A DNA stretch of 64,000 nucleotides from Ruegeria lacuscaerulensis. GTDB lineage: Bacteria > Pseudomonadota > Alphaproteobacteria > Rhodobacterales > Rhodobacteraceae. This document shows positions 51,414 through 59,402 of this stretch, piece after piece. Below the pieces are notes generated by a model. That model was not told where the DNA came from. It saw nothing but the letters and a program-made list of their open reading frames with translations, and made no database searches. Numbering within the stretch: the stretch's first letter is position 1; every line of letters starts with the position of its first letter. Made by a program: the position numbers and the translations under genes. Location: contig NZ_WQDY01000008.1 of the NCBI RefSeq assembly GCF_013033355.1, positions 124,001-188,000 of the forward strand, written 5' to 3'.

Positions 51414-53849
51414 ATGAAATCACGCACCAAGGTCGTTGTCATCGGAGGCGGGATCGCGGGCTGCTCGACCCTCTATCACCTGACGCAGGAGGGGTGGAGC
51501 GATGTGGTTCTGGTGGAGCGGAACGAGCTGACCTCGGGCACCACGTGGCATTCGGCTGCGCAGGTGACGAATTTCGGGATGAACCAGACGATGGTCGGGC
51601 TGAAATCGCACTCGATCCGGCTGTACAAAGAACTGGCCGACGACCCGGACTATCCCATCAATTACCACCACGGCGACGGCGGTATCCGTCTTGCAAATAC
51701 CGAAGCGCAGATGCATGGCTATCGCCATTTCGCCTCTATGGCGCGCGGGATGGACGTGCAGTTCGAGGTGATAGACGCCGAGGAATGCGCGCGTCGTCAC
51801 CCTCTGATCTCGACCGAGAACCTGATCGGCGGGCTGTGGGATCCGATGGATGGGGATATCGATCCCGCGCAGTTGTGTCAGGCGCTGGCGCGGCGGGCGC
51901 GCAAGGCAGGGGCCGAGGTATATCGCAACACGCCGGTCATCGGGCTGAAACAACACGCTGACGACACATGGACGGTGCTGACCGAAAAGGGCGATATCGA
52001 CTGCGATATTGTCGTGAACGCGGGCGGCTATCGCGTGAATGAGGTGGGCGCAATGATGGGGGTGCATCATCCCGTCGCCTCGATGGAGCATCAGTATTTC
52101 CTGACCGAAGAGATTCCGGCCATTCGCGATGCGGGACACAGGATGCCGCTGCTGCGGTGCCCGATCAGCGATTATTACTGTCGGCAGGAAAAGAACGGGC
52201 TGCTGCTGGGGTTCTATGAGCAGGACTGCAAGACCTGGGGCATGGACGGGATTGACCCGAATTTCGTCAACGCGCTCTGCCCTGACGATCTGGACCGGGT
52301 GACGGATGTGCTGGAAGGCGCTTTTGCCCGGATGCCCGCGCTGATGGAGGTGGGCGTGCATACGGTGGTCAATGGCCCGATCACCTATACGATTGACGGT
52401 GCGCCTCTGGTCGGGCCGATCCCGGGCAAGCGCAATGCGTTCTGTGTCATCGGTCTGCGGGCGGGGCTTGGCGAAGGTGGTGGCCACGGCTGGCTGCTGG
52501 CGCAACAGATCGTGCATGGTGAGGCGTGCTATGACACGTGGTGCCTTGATCCGCGTCGGTTCACGGGGCACGCGAATGTGGAACTGACCGCGCTGAAGGC
52601 TATCGAGGATTATCAGAACGAGTTCCGCTTTCACTTCCCACATGAACACCGCCCCGCTGGGCGGCCCGCCAAGACGACGCCTTTGACCCCGGTGCTGGCG
52701 GCAGAGGGGGCCGAGTTCACCGTCGTGAACGGGTGGGAAAGGGTGGATTACATCAAGCCATCGCCCGATTTCGCGCCCACTCACAGTTTCGATTTTGACG
52801 AAACCTTCGATCTGGTGGCCGCCGAGGTTGCCAATGTCCAAACCAACGTGGGGCTGGCCGAAGTGAACGGTTTCAACCGGATCGAGATCACCGGCGCGGA
52901 CCGTCATGCGTTTCTTGATCGGATGTTCTGTGGGCCTGTGACAAAGCGCGACGGACGCGTGGCGCTGGGCTATCTGCTGAACCACCATGGTATGGTCAAG
53001 GCTGAGGCTACTGTGGCCAATCTTCCCGCCAGCGACCGGGGGCCAGCGCGTGTCTGGTACGGCTCGGCAGCAGCCAGCGAGTTCCACGACATGGACTGGC
53101 TGACCCGCCATTTGCGGAGCGACGAGGACGTCCAGCTGCGCAGCCTGACCAACGACCAGACGATCCTGATTTTGGCGGGCCCAAAAGCACGCGACGTTCT
53201 AGGCGCTTGCGCGCGTGGGGACTGGTCGGCTGAGGCGTTCCCATGGCTTGGTGTGCGAGAGTGTTTCATCGGCATCGCCCCGGCGACTGTGATGGGTGTC
53301 AGTTTCTCAGGCGAGTTGGCCTATGAAATCCACGTTCCCAATGCCTCGCTTTATGCAGCTTATCTGGCATTGCGGCAGGCGGGCGAAGCATATGGGCTCA
53401 AGCTGTTCGGCGCGCGCGCGGTCGAGTCAATGCGCATGGAAAAGAGCTTTCTGCATTGGAAGGCCGATCTGATCACTGAGTTTGACCCGTTCGAAACCGG
53501 GCTGGACCGGTTTGTCCGACTGGACAAGGGCGATTTCATTGGACGCGATGCCTTGCTCCAGCGACAGGCCGAGGGCCCGCGCCGGAAATTGGTGGCGCTG
53601 CAGGTTCAGACGGATCAAGGCCCGGCGCATCCCGGCGCTTCTCTGATGCGGGGAAATGAGGTCATCGGAACGATCACTTCGGGTGAATGGGGGCATCGGA
53701 TTGGACAGAACCTTGCCCATGCTTTTGTTGATCCCGGGCTGGCAGACGTCGGGTCGGAAATGGAGTTGGACCGATGCGGTGAGCGTGTGTCGGCGGTTGT
53801 GACTGCACCGTCGCCTTACGATCCGGATTTCGGTCGGATCAAATCCTGA
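51414..53849 (+). CDS. FAD-dependent oxidoreductase fused to GcvT domain (dimethylglycine/sarcosine dehydrogenase-like)
   Basis: An 811-residue two-part enzyme. Residues 1-420 are a DAO-type FAD domain: VVVIGGGIAGCSTLYHL binds the dinucleotide, and H46 in SGTTWHSAAQ sits where dimethylglycine dehydrogenase attaches FAD covalently. The C-terminal half is a GcvT/aminomethyltransferase domain (FLDRMFCGPVTKRDGRVALGY to GELAYEIHVPNASLY) that would pass the one-carbon unit to tetrahydrofolate. This suggests oxidative N-demethylation. AGGAGCC precedes the ATG at 51414. Divergent from the MttB-like gene; no signal peptide. Confidence 0.92.
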   Translation: MKSRTKVVVIGGGIAGCSTLYHLTQEGWSDVVLVERNELTSGTTWHSAAQVTNFGMNQTMVGLKSHSIRLYKELADDPDYPINYHHGDGGIRLANTEAQMHGYRHFASMARGMDVQFEVIDAEECARRHPLISTENLIGGLWDPMDGDIDPAQLCQALARRARKAGAEVYRNTPVIGLKQHADDTWTVLTEKGDIDCDIVVNAGGYRVNEVGAMMGVHHPVASMEHQYFLTEEIPAIRDAGHRMPLLRCPISDYYCRQEKNGLLLGFYEQDCKTWGMDGIDPNFVNALCPDDLDRVTDVLEGAFARMPALMEVGVHTVVNGPITYTIDGAPLVGPIPGKRNAFCVIGLRAGLGEGGGHGWLLAQQIVHGEACYDTWCLDPRRFTGHANVELTALKAIEDYQNEFRFHFPHEHRPAGRPAKTTPLTPVLAAEGAEFTVVNGWERVDYIKPSPDFAPTHSFDFDETFDLVAAEVANVQTNVGLAEVNGFNRIEITGADRHAFLDRMFCGPVTKRDGRVALGYLLNHHGMVKAEATVANLPASDRGPARVWYGSAAASEFHDMDWLTRHLRSDEDVQLRSLTNDQTILILAGPKARDVLGACARGDWSAEAFPWLGVRECFIGIAPATVMGVSFSGELAYEIHVPNASLYAAYLALRQAGEAYGLKLFGARAVESMRMEKSFLHWKADLITEFDPFETGLDRFVRLDKGDFIGRDALLQRQAEGPRRKLVALQVQTDQGPAHPGASLMRGNEVIGTITSGEWGHRIGQNLAHAFVDPGLADVGSEMELDRCGERVSAVVTAPSPYDPDFGRIKS

Positions 53850-53903
53850 ACGCGATACAAGCTCAACTTCCGGATTGCTCTGGGGATCATTCTCTGGTTC
53901 GAT

Positions 53904-53924
53904 AGTTTCGAAGTAATCGAAACT
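53904..53924. promoter_or_regulatory. Perfect palindrome upstream of LysR, likely its operator
   Basis: Arms AGTTTCGA and TCGAAACT with a five-base spacer, 13 bases before the LysR start codon, so a candidate for autoregulation. A near match with the same spacing lies upstream of the ABC transporter operon at 43776-43796. Confidence 0.65.
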
Positions 53925-53937
53925 GTAGGTGGTCCTC

Positions 53938-54909
53938 GTGTCCAAATCCTTGAGCTTGCGCTGGCTGGAAGTCTTTCAGTTGATCGCCAAATCCGGATCT
54001 ATTCAGCAAGTTGCGTCGGAAACCGGTTTGTCGATCAGTACTGTGTCAAATCACTTGCGCAGTCTTGAAAAGGCATTGGGTATCGAATTGGTTGATCACA
54101 GTCGACGTCCGATGGGTCTAACCCCGGCTGGTGAGGTCTTTTCGCGTTACGTTCGCGACGGGCTCACCACGTTGAAACGAGGTGAGGCTGAAATCCGCAC
54201 GGGAAACTGGCGGCACGCTACAGATTTACGGTTGGCACTGATCGACGATTTCGACAATCAGATCGCACCAGATCTGTTCCGGTTTCTAGCCCAGGCCCTG
54301 CCGCGCTGTAACTTCCGCCATTTCACCCGGCCCAGCCATGAGATCATCGCGAAGCTACAGGAACACAAGTTGGATGCGGGGGTTGCCACGCGCCCGTCCG
54401 AGCGGACGGATGGTTTGATCGAATACCCTCTGATGCGGGATCCGTTCATCGTTATCCTGCCCGCTGGTTTTGAGGGAACGGCGAGCGATTTGTTCACGCC
54501 GGATGCGCAATTGCCCCTTTTACGCTATTCGCGGGACTACATGATCGGCAAGCAGATCGAAATCCAACTGGCGCGAAGCAAGTACAACTTGCCCAACCGT
54601 TTCGAATTGGAGTGCAACCAGTCCATCATCGGTCTGGTCGCGGAAGGGGCAGGGTGGGCCATTACGACCGCCGCGTGTTTCCACCGCGCCCAAAGGTTCC
54701 ACGATAGCGTGAAGGCAATGCCGTTCCCGGGGCGTAACTTTGTTCGTACGGTGTCGCTGTTCACAACCGAAGTTTACCCTGAAACCACATCGGCGCTGAT
54801 CCAAAAAGCCATGGGAAAGCTCATTCGTCAGCATTTCACCGATCCGATGTGTGCCACCCACAGTTGGCTCAAGGATGATTTCCGTACAATGGAGGCCGAG
54901 GCCGCTTAA
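53938..54909 (+). CDS. LysR-family transcriptional regulator of the amine/guanidino cluster
   Basis: A 323-residue regulator with the LysR winged helix (LRWLEVFQLIAKSGSIQQVASETGLSISTVSNHL, then ALGIELVDHSRRPMGLTPAGE) and an effector domain. The start is GTG at 53938 with AGGTGG upstream, rather than the GTG three codons earlier. Downstream of the FAD-GcvT gene by 88 bases. Its stop shares TTAA with the convergent LacI gene. The paired operators suggest it controls itself and the importer. Confidence 0.9.
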   Translation: MSKSLSLRWLEVFQLIAKSGSIQQVASETGLSISTVSNHLRSLEKALGIELVDHSRRPMGLTPAGEVFSRYVRDGLTTLKRGEAEIRTGNWRHATDLRLALIDDFDNQIAPDLFRFLAQALPRCNFRHFTRPSHEIIAKLQEHKLDAGVATRPSERTDGLIEYPLMRDPFIVILPAGFEGTASDLFTPDAQLPLLRYSRDYMIGKQIEIQLARSKYNLPNRFELECNQSIIGLVAEGAGWAITTAACFHRAQRFHDSVKAMPFPGRNFVRTVSLFTTEVYPETTSALIQKAMGKLIRQHFTDPMCATHSWLKDDFRTMEAEAA

Positions 54910-55931
54910 CCTTGGGGTGGCGGTCCAAGTGATCCGCCCGATACTATATTGGTCGCCAGTTGCTCGCCTTGTCCGGGGCTTTGCGTTTCAACCATCTCAA
55001 CCAGTTGTAGCGCCGCTTTGCGCCCCATTTCACGATGTGGCACATGCACTGTCGTCAATGCCGGAGAGACGATCCGGGCCAGTTCGATATCATCGAATCC
55101 GGTGATGGATACATCCTGAGGGACACGCAGGCCCATGTCTTGTGCGCGCCGCACAGCCCCCACGGCTAGAACGTCATTGCCGCACAGGATTGCGGTCGGT
55201 GGGACAGGTTGTGCCATAAGTTCAGCAAACGCGGCACCACCGTTTTCGATTTCGTAAGGCGTTTCGACTATCGTGAAACCGTCTGGGCTTAGACCGCGCG
55301 CGTTGGCGGCGTCTTGAACGCCCTCAATTCTCAGCCGGGCGCGATCATTGCCTTCGCGGATCCCCGAAATCATCCCGATTCTGGTGTGACCCGCCGCAAT
55401 CACGCGCTCTGCAAGGTTGCGCATTGCCTTTCGGTTATCGAAACCAATAGAAGGTGCCAGTGCATTGGGCCGGTAAGACCACGCGATCAGCGTCGGAATT
55501 CTGCGGCTTTCCAAATACTTGTAAATCTCTGGGTCACGGTCGTGGCCGATCAACAATAGGCCATCCGCACCCCGCGCAGCCAGTTTTCGGATTTGTTCTT
55601 CTTCAATATCAGGTTTGTAGGCGGAACTGGACACAAGCAGCGTGTAACCGCGCAGATGCAACTCCTCCTGGAATGCCTGCAGGCCCCTTGCAAAAATAGC
55701 ATTCTCCATGGTCGGAATGATCGCCCCGATGGTGAAACTGCGCTTGGCCGCCATAACCCGGGCGGCGAAGTTGGGGGTATAGCCCAAAGCGTCAACGGCG
55801 GCCTGAACCCGTTCGCGGGTTGTGGCGACAACGCGATCGGGGTTGTTCAGGCATCGTGACACCGTCGCGGTCGAAACTCCGGCCATTTTGGCGACATCAT
55901 CCAGCGTCGGGGCTGAGCGCGGTTTCGACAT
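54906..55931 (-). CDS. LacI-family repressor of the DHPS operon
   Basis: A 341-residue repressor with the LacI DNA-binding head (PTLDDVAKMAGVSTATVSRCLNNPDRV), the hinge TPNFAARVMAAKRSFTIGAIIP that includes the AA minor-groove residues, and a periplasmic-binding-like core. The ATG at 55931 is preferred to TTG two codons upstream. It is divergent from the TRAP/hps genes, with two tandem operators between them at 55998-56032, so it likely represses that operon until DHPS or a product binds. The ligand is inferred from context. Confidence 0.92.
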   Translation of the reverse strand: MSKPRSAPTLDDVAKMAGVSTATVSRCLNNPDRVVATTRERVQAAVDALGYTPNFAARVMAAKRSFTIGAIIPTMENAIFARGLQAFQEELHLRGYTLLVSSSAYKPDIEEEQIRKLAARGADGLLLIGHDRDPEIYKYLESRRIPTLIAWSYRPNALAPSIGFDNRKAMRNLAERVIAAGHTRIGMISGIREGNDRARLRIEGVQDAANARGLSPDGFTIVETPYEIENGGAAFAELMAQPVPPTAILCGNDVLAVGAVRRAQDMGLRVPQDVSITGFDDIELARIVSPALTTVHVPHREMGRKAALQLVEMVETQSPGQGEQLATNIVSGGSLGPPPQG

Positions 55932-55997
55932 TTCCAAATCCGTAATTCACCTTTGCCAATGAGTGTACATCTATGGATGTGATATGGAAAGCAGATA

Positions 55998-56011
55998 TGT
56001 AAGCGCTTGCA
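55998..56011. promoter_or_regulatory. LacI-type operator, site 1 (imperfect)
   Basis: TGTAAGCGCTTGCA, matching the LacI-family consensus with central CG, one symmetry-breaking base. Centre lies 21 bases from that of site 2, about two helical turns, so both repressor dimers would sit on the same DNA face. Confidence 0.8.
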
Positions 56012-56018
56012 TTTTGCA

Positions 56019-56032
56019 TGTAAGCGCTTACA
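56019..56032. promoter_or_regulatory. LacI-type operator, site 2 (perfect palindrome)
   Basis: TGTAAGCGCTTACA, a fully symmetric 14-base site, 38 bases before the small membrane-protein start and 88 bases from the LacI start. Likely bound by the divergently encoded LacI-type protein. Confidence 0.85.
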
Positions 56033-56069
56033 AGTGAGGTTGAGCCGAATCCACCATGGGACCCGGAAT

Positions 56070-56255
56070 ATGTTTCTGTTTGCCTCTATCATCGTGTTCG
56101 TCATCTATTTCGCGAATGTTGCGATGGGCGCGTTTGCGAGCGGCGCATTCCTAGGAGACGTGGGCGAGATGTTGGTTCTATTCGCGGCGTCGATCCTGTT
56201 CGTTGTCGCAATTCTGAAAAAGGAGGCTGACCGCAACGCAGAACGCGACAGCTGA
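56070..56255 (+). CDS. Small two-helix membrane protein at the head of the DHPS operon
   Basis: A 61-residue protein of two hydrophobic helices (FLFASIIVFVIYFANVAMGA and GEMLVLFAASILFVVAILKK) joined by a short Gly-rich turn, ending in a charged tail. The ATG at 56070 has CGGAA upstream and lies 24 bases before the binding-protein start. Placement directly behind the operators and ahead of the TRAP genes suggests it is co-expressed with them. No family recognised. Confidence 0.68.
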   Translation: MFLFASIIVFVIYFANVAMGAFASGAFLGDVGEMLVLFAASILFVVAILKKEADRNAERDS

Positions 56256-56279
56256 CTTTTTTGCTTGGGAGGGCAATCA

Positions 56280-57425
56280 ATGAACAAGGACAAACTGGAA
56301 CTGGCGTCGGCCGAGCGCCGCAACTTCCTGAAACTCAGTGCCACGGGCGCATTCACTGCCGCGCTGGTCGCTGGGGCCGGTGGGGTGTTGTGGTCGACCG
56401 AAGCCGCGGCTCAGACTGCCAAGGAGGAAAGCGAGCGCGAAAAGGCAGCCGACCACGTGATGACCATCGCCACCGCCTATGTGCTGGGCGCATCGCGCAG
56501 CTATCCAATCATGCAACTGGACCTGAAGGAAAACATCCAGAACGCTACAAACGGCAAGGTCTATGTCAAACTAGCTCCCGGCGGGCAGTTGGGCGCGGGC
56601 GGTTCGCTGGTTCAGAAGGTTCAGGGTGGTACAATTCAGGCCGCACAGCACTCGCTGTCGAACTTTGCACCGTTTGCCTCGACCGTTGACCTAATCAACA
56701 TGCCGTATCTGTGCGGCTCGAACCAGAAATTCACCAACCTTGTGACATCCGACACCTGGAAAAATGAAGTGCATCCCAAGGTCGAGGCGGCCGGCTTCAA
56801 GGCGCTGTTCTACGTGGTGATAGACCCGCGCGTGGTTGCGGTGCGTCAGGGTGGCAATGCAATCATCACGCCGGGCGACATGAGCGGTGTGAAGTTCCGC
56901 GTTCCGGGCTCGAAGATGCTGCAGCAATATTACCGTATGGCGGGCGCGAACCCGACGCCGGTTGCTTGGGGTGAGACCCCCTCGGCCATCAAGCAGGGCG
57001 TAGCAGATGCGCTGGACCCGTCAGTGGGCGCGCTTTTCGTGTTCGGCTTCAAGGATATCCTCAGCCATGTGACCTTCACGCAGGCCGTGCCGGACAGTCA
57101 GGTCTATTCCTGCAATCTGGAATGGTTCAACTCGATGCCGCCTGACGTACAGGAAGGCATCATGTGGGGTGCGGAAATGACCGCGCATCAGAACCTGGCC
57201 AAAGTGCCCTCGGCCCGCGCCTATGCCATGGCCGAGCTGAACAAGGCGGGAGTCGAGTTCCACTCGCTCAGTTCCGATCAATTGGCCGAATGGGAAAGCG
57301 TCGGCGGCTATCAGAACGCCGAATGGGACCCCTTCAAGACCGAGCTTGCCGGGTCGATGGACGCGTTCGAAAAGCTGGTCGAGGCCGCAGGCACGCAGGG
57401 CAAATACTACGTCCACGACGCTTAA
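56280..57425 (+). CDS. TRAP transporter substrate-binding protein (DctP family), likely for DHPS
   Basis: A 381-residue periplasmic binding protein. The N-terminus contains ERRNFLKLSATGAFTAALVAG, a twin-arginine motif, so it is likely exported folded through Tat. The DctP fold is shown by KVYVKLAPGGQLGAGGSLVQKVQGGTIQAAQH and DMSGVKFRVPGSKMLQQYYR, with the conserved Arg that grips a carboxylate or sulfonate. GGGAGGG precedes the ATG. First of the three TRAP genes, called hpsKLM in other bacteria (which letter applies is not certain). Confidence 0.92.
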   Translation: MNKDKLELASAERRNFLKLSATGAFTAALVAGAGGVLWSTEAAAQTAKEESEREKAADHVMTIATAYVLGASRSYPIMQLDLKENIQNATNGKVYVKLAPGGQLGAGGSLVQKVQGGTIQAAQHSLSNFAPFASTVDLINMPYLCGSNQKFTNLVTSDTWKNEVHPKVEAAGFKALFYVVIDPRVVAVRQGGNAIITPGDMSGVKFRVPGSKMLQQYYRMAGANPTPVAWGETPSAIKQGVADALDPSVGALFVFGFKDILSHVTFTQAVPDSQVYSCNLEWFNSMPPDVQEGIMWGAEMTAHQNLAKVPSARAYAMAELNKAGVEFHSLSSDQLAEWESVGGYQNAEWDPFKTELAGSMDAFEKLVEAAGTQGKYYVHDA

Positions 57426-57435
57426 CAGACAGGCA

Positions 57436-57458
57436 GCGGGCGCAGCGAGTGAGCCCGC
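57436..57458 (+). terminator. Intercistronic hairpin between TRAP binding-protein and permease genes
   Basis: Arms GCGGGC and GCCCGC with an eleven-base loop, in the 112-base gap after the binding-protein gene. Without a T-tract it probably works as a partial attenuator, raising binding protein over permease. Confidence 0.5.
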
Positions 57459-57537
57459 GATCTTTCAAAGCAGCCGGACCTGAAGCAGGCCCGCCAAAGA
57501 AGGCTATGGCCCGGTTGCTCTTTTGCCGAGGGAACAG

Positions 57538-58050
57538 ATGACCCTACTTCAAAACATAGACCGCAACGCCGAGCGCTGGCTGCTGCTGGTGTTCTACGTG
57601 ATGCTGGTCATCACCATGGCCATCGAGGTTCTTCGGCGTGAGATTTTCGCTTTCTCGTCTATCTGGGGCGAAGAGATCGTCCGCTATTCTTTCATCTACC
57701 TTGCGTGGATCGGTGCGGCAGCAGCCGTAAAGGAACGCGCCCATATCCGCATCGACGTGATCATGCACTACCTCGGGCCGCGTCCCAAGGCGCTGCTGTA
57801 TATCTTTGGTGATCTGGTGATGTTCGGCGTGGCGGTCATCGCGCTCTACTGGTCGTACGAGGCGGTGCATGTTTCGGCCAAGTTCGGTTCGGTGACGGAC
57901 GGGCTGCGGGTATCGAAGGTGTGGTTCCTGATGGCCGTGCCCACCGGTTTTGCGCTGATGATCTGGCGTCTGATCCAGTCACTGATGCGCGACCTGAAAT
58001 GCCTGAGGGACGGCACGCCCGTCTTCGAAGGCGACAAGCTGTTTGACTGA
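57538..58050 (+). CDS. TRAP transporter small permease (DctQ family)
   Basis: A 170-residue protein with four helices: RWLLLVFYVMLVITMAIEVL, EIVRYSFIYLAWIGAAAAV, IFGDLVMFGVAVIALYWSYE and VWFLMAVPTGFALMIWRLIQS. WGEEIVRYSFIYLAWIGAA and RIDVIMHYLGPRPKALL are typical of DctQ. It supports the large permease. The ATG at 57538 follows GAGGGAAC; an in-frame TTG five codons earlier is less likely. Confidence 0.92.
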   Translation: MTLLQNIDRNAERWLLLVFYVMLVITMAIEVLRREIFAFSSIWGEEIVRYSFIYLAWIGAAAAVKERAHIRIDVIMHYLGPRPKALLYIFGDLVMFGVAVIALYWSYEAVHVSAKFGSVTDGLRVSKVWFLMAVPTGFALMIWRLIQSLMRDLKCLRDGTPVFEGDKLFD

Positions 58051-58061
58051 GGGGACACGCG

Positions 58062-59390
58062 ATGCTCTGGGGTTCTCTCAATCAAACTGTTGAACTTGGG
58101 TGGGATTTCTACCTGCCTGTGATCTTATTCGTTGGTCTGATTGCCTTGGCTGTGCCCGTCTGGGCGGCCATCGGCACCGCCGCCATCGTGATGCTGGTCA
58201 TGTCCGGCGACCTGCCGTTGAGTCTTGTGGGCGAAAGCCTGTTCACCGGCATCGACGCCTTTGCCCTGACCGCCGTACCTCTGTTCATCCTGACCGGGGA
58301 CGTGCTGGTGCGCACGGGGTTGTCGCGAAAGTTTCTGGACGTGGCCGAGGCGTTGACTTGTTTCGCCAAGGGTGGCTTTGGCTCGGCCACCGTTCTGGTC
58401 TGCGGCATGTTCGCGGCGATCTCGGGCTCGGACGCGGCGGGCGCTGCTGCGGTGGGCCGAATGACGATCAATCGGCTGGTCGAAAGCGGTTATCCCCGCC
58501 CCTATGCCTGTGCGCTGGTCGCGGCAGGGGCCTGTACCGGCATCCTGATCCCGCCCTCGATCGCCTATATCATCATCGGTCTTGTGCTGGGTATTTCGGC
58601 CTCGACCCTGTTTCTGGCCGCCCTCATCCCCGGATTGGCCATTCTTGTCTCGATCCTTGTAACCAACATCATCATGAACCGCATCTACGCCTATGAGGGC
58701 GGCGGCATGATGACCATGGGCGAATGGCTGACCAATCTGGGCAAGGCGCTGAAATCCGGCTGGTACGCGTTCATCGTGCCCGGGATCATCTTCTACGGCA
58801 TCTTCTCGGGCCGCCTGACGCCCACCGAGGCCGGTGCGACCGCTGTCGTCGTCACCATCATCATGGGCTTCATCCTGCGGACGCTGACGTTGGCTGATTT
58901 CCCGTCGATGCTGGTCAGTTCCGCCAAGGTGAACGGGGTGATCCTGCCGATCATCGCCTTCTCGGCCCCGCTGGCCGAGGCACTGGCGATCATGGGCGTA
59001 CCGCAGGGGTTCGTGACGGCCGTGACCTCGCTGACCGATGATCCGTATCTGCTGATCCTGCTGATGATCGGTATCCTGATCGCTGCGGGCTGCGTCATGG
59101 AGACGACGCCGAATATCGTGATCCTCGCCCCGATCCTGAAACCGCTGGCGGACAATATCGGCATGAACGAGATTCAGTTCTGCATCATGATGATCACCGC
59201 ATTGGGTGTGGGCTTTATCACCCCGCCGTTGGGTCTGAACCTGTTCGTTGTTTCCGGGATAACCGGAGAATCAATTCTAAAAATTGCGGCGCGCGCCGTG
59301 CCCTTTGTTCTGACCATGCTGATCGTGGTAATCCTGATCGCCTATGTACCGGCGGTTTCGACCACCTTGCTTCCTGAAATCTACCAATAG
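58062..59390 (+). CDS. TRAP transporter large permease (DctM family)
   Basis: A 442-residue ion-coupled permease with about twelve helices. Landmarks are PLFILTGDVLVRTGLSRKFLD, GMFAAISGSDAAGAAAVGRM, a conserved SDAAGAA loop, and AGACTGILIPPSIAYIIIGLV. The end carries TPPLGLNLFVVSGI. It uses a sodium or proton gradient with the periplasmic protein to bring in DHPS. Gap of eleven bases to the small permease gene, then twelve to hpsN. Confidence 0.95.
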   Translation: MLWGSLNQTVELGWDFYLPVILFVGLIALAVPVWAAIGTAAIVMLVMSGDLPLSLVGESLFTGIDAFALTAVPLFILTGDVLVRTGLSRKFLDVAEALTCFAKGGFGSATVLVCGMFAAISGSDAAGAAAVGRMTINRLVESGYPRPYACALVAAGACTGILIPPSIAYIIIGLVLGISASTLFLAALIPGLAILVSILVTNIIMNRIYAYEGGGMMTMGEWLTNLGKALKSGWYAFIVPGIIFYGIFSGRLTPTEAGATAVVVTIIMGFILRTLTLADFPSMLVSSAKVNGVILPIIAFSAPLAEALAIMGVPQGFVTAVTSLTDDPYLLILLMIGILIAAGCVMETTPNIVILAPILKPLADNIGMNEIQFCIMMITALGVGFITPPLGLNLFVVSGITGESILKIAARAVPFVLTMLIVVILIAYVPAVSTTLLPEIYQ

Positions 59391-59402
59391 GACCTGCTGA
59401 CC

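Noticed and set aside
51420..53111. 563-codon frame antisense to the FAD-GcvT gene
   Set aside because: Shadow of a confidently identified enzyme; no motif, no ribosome site.
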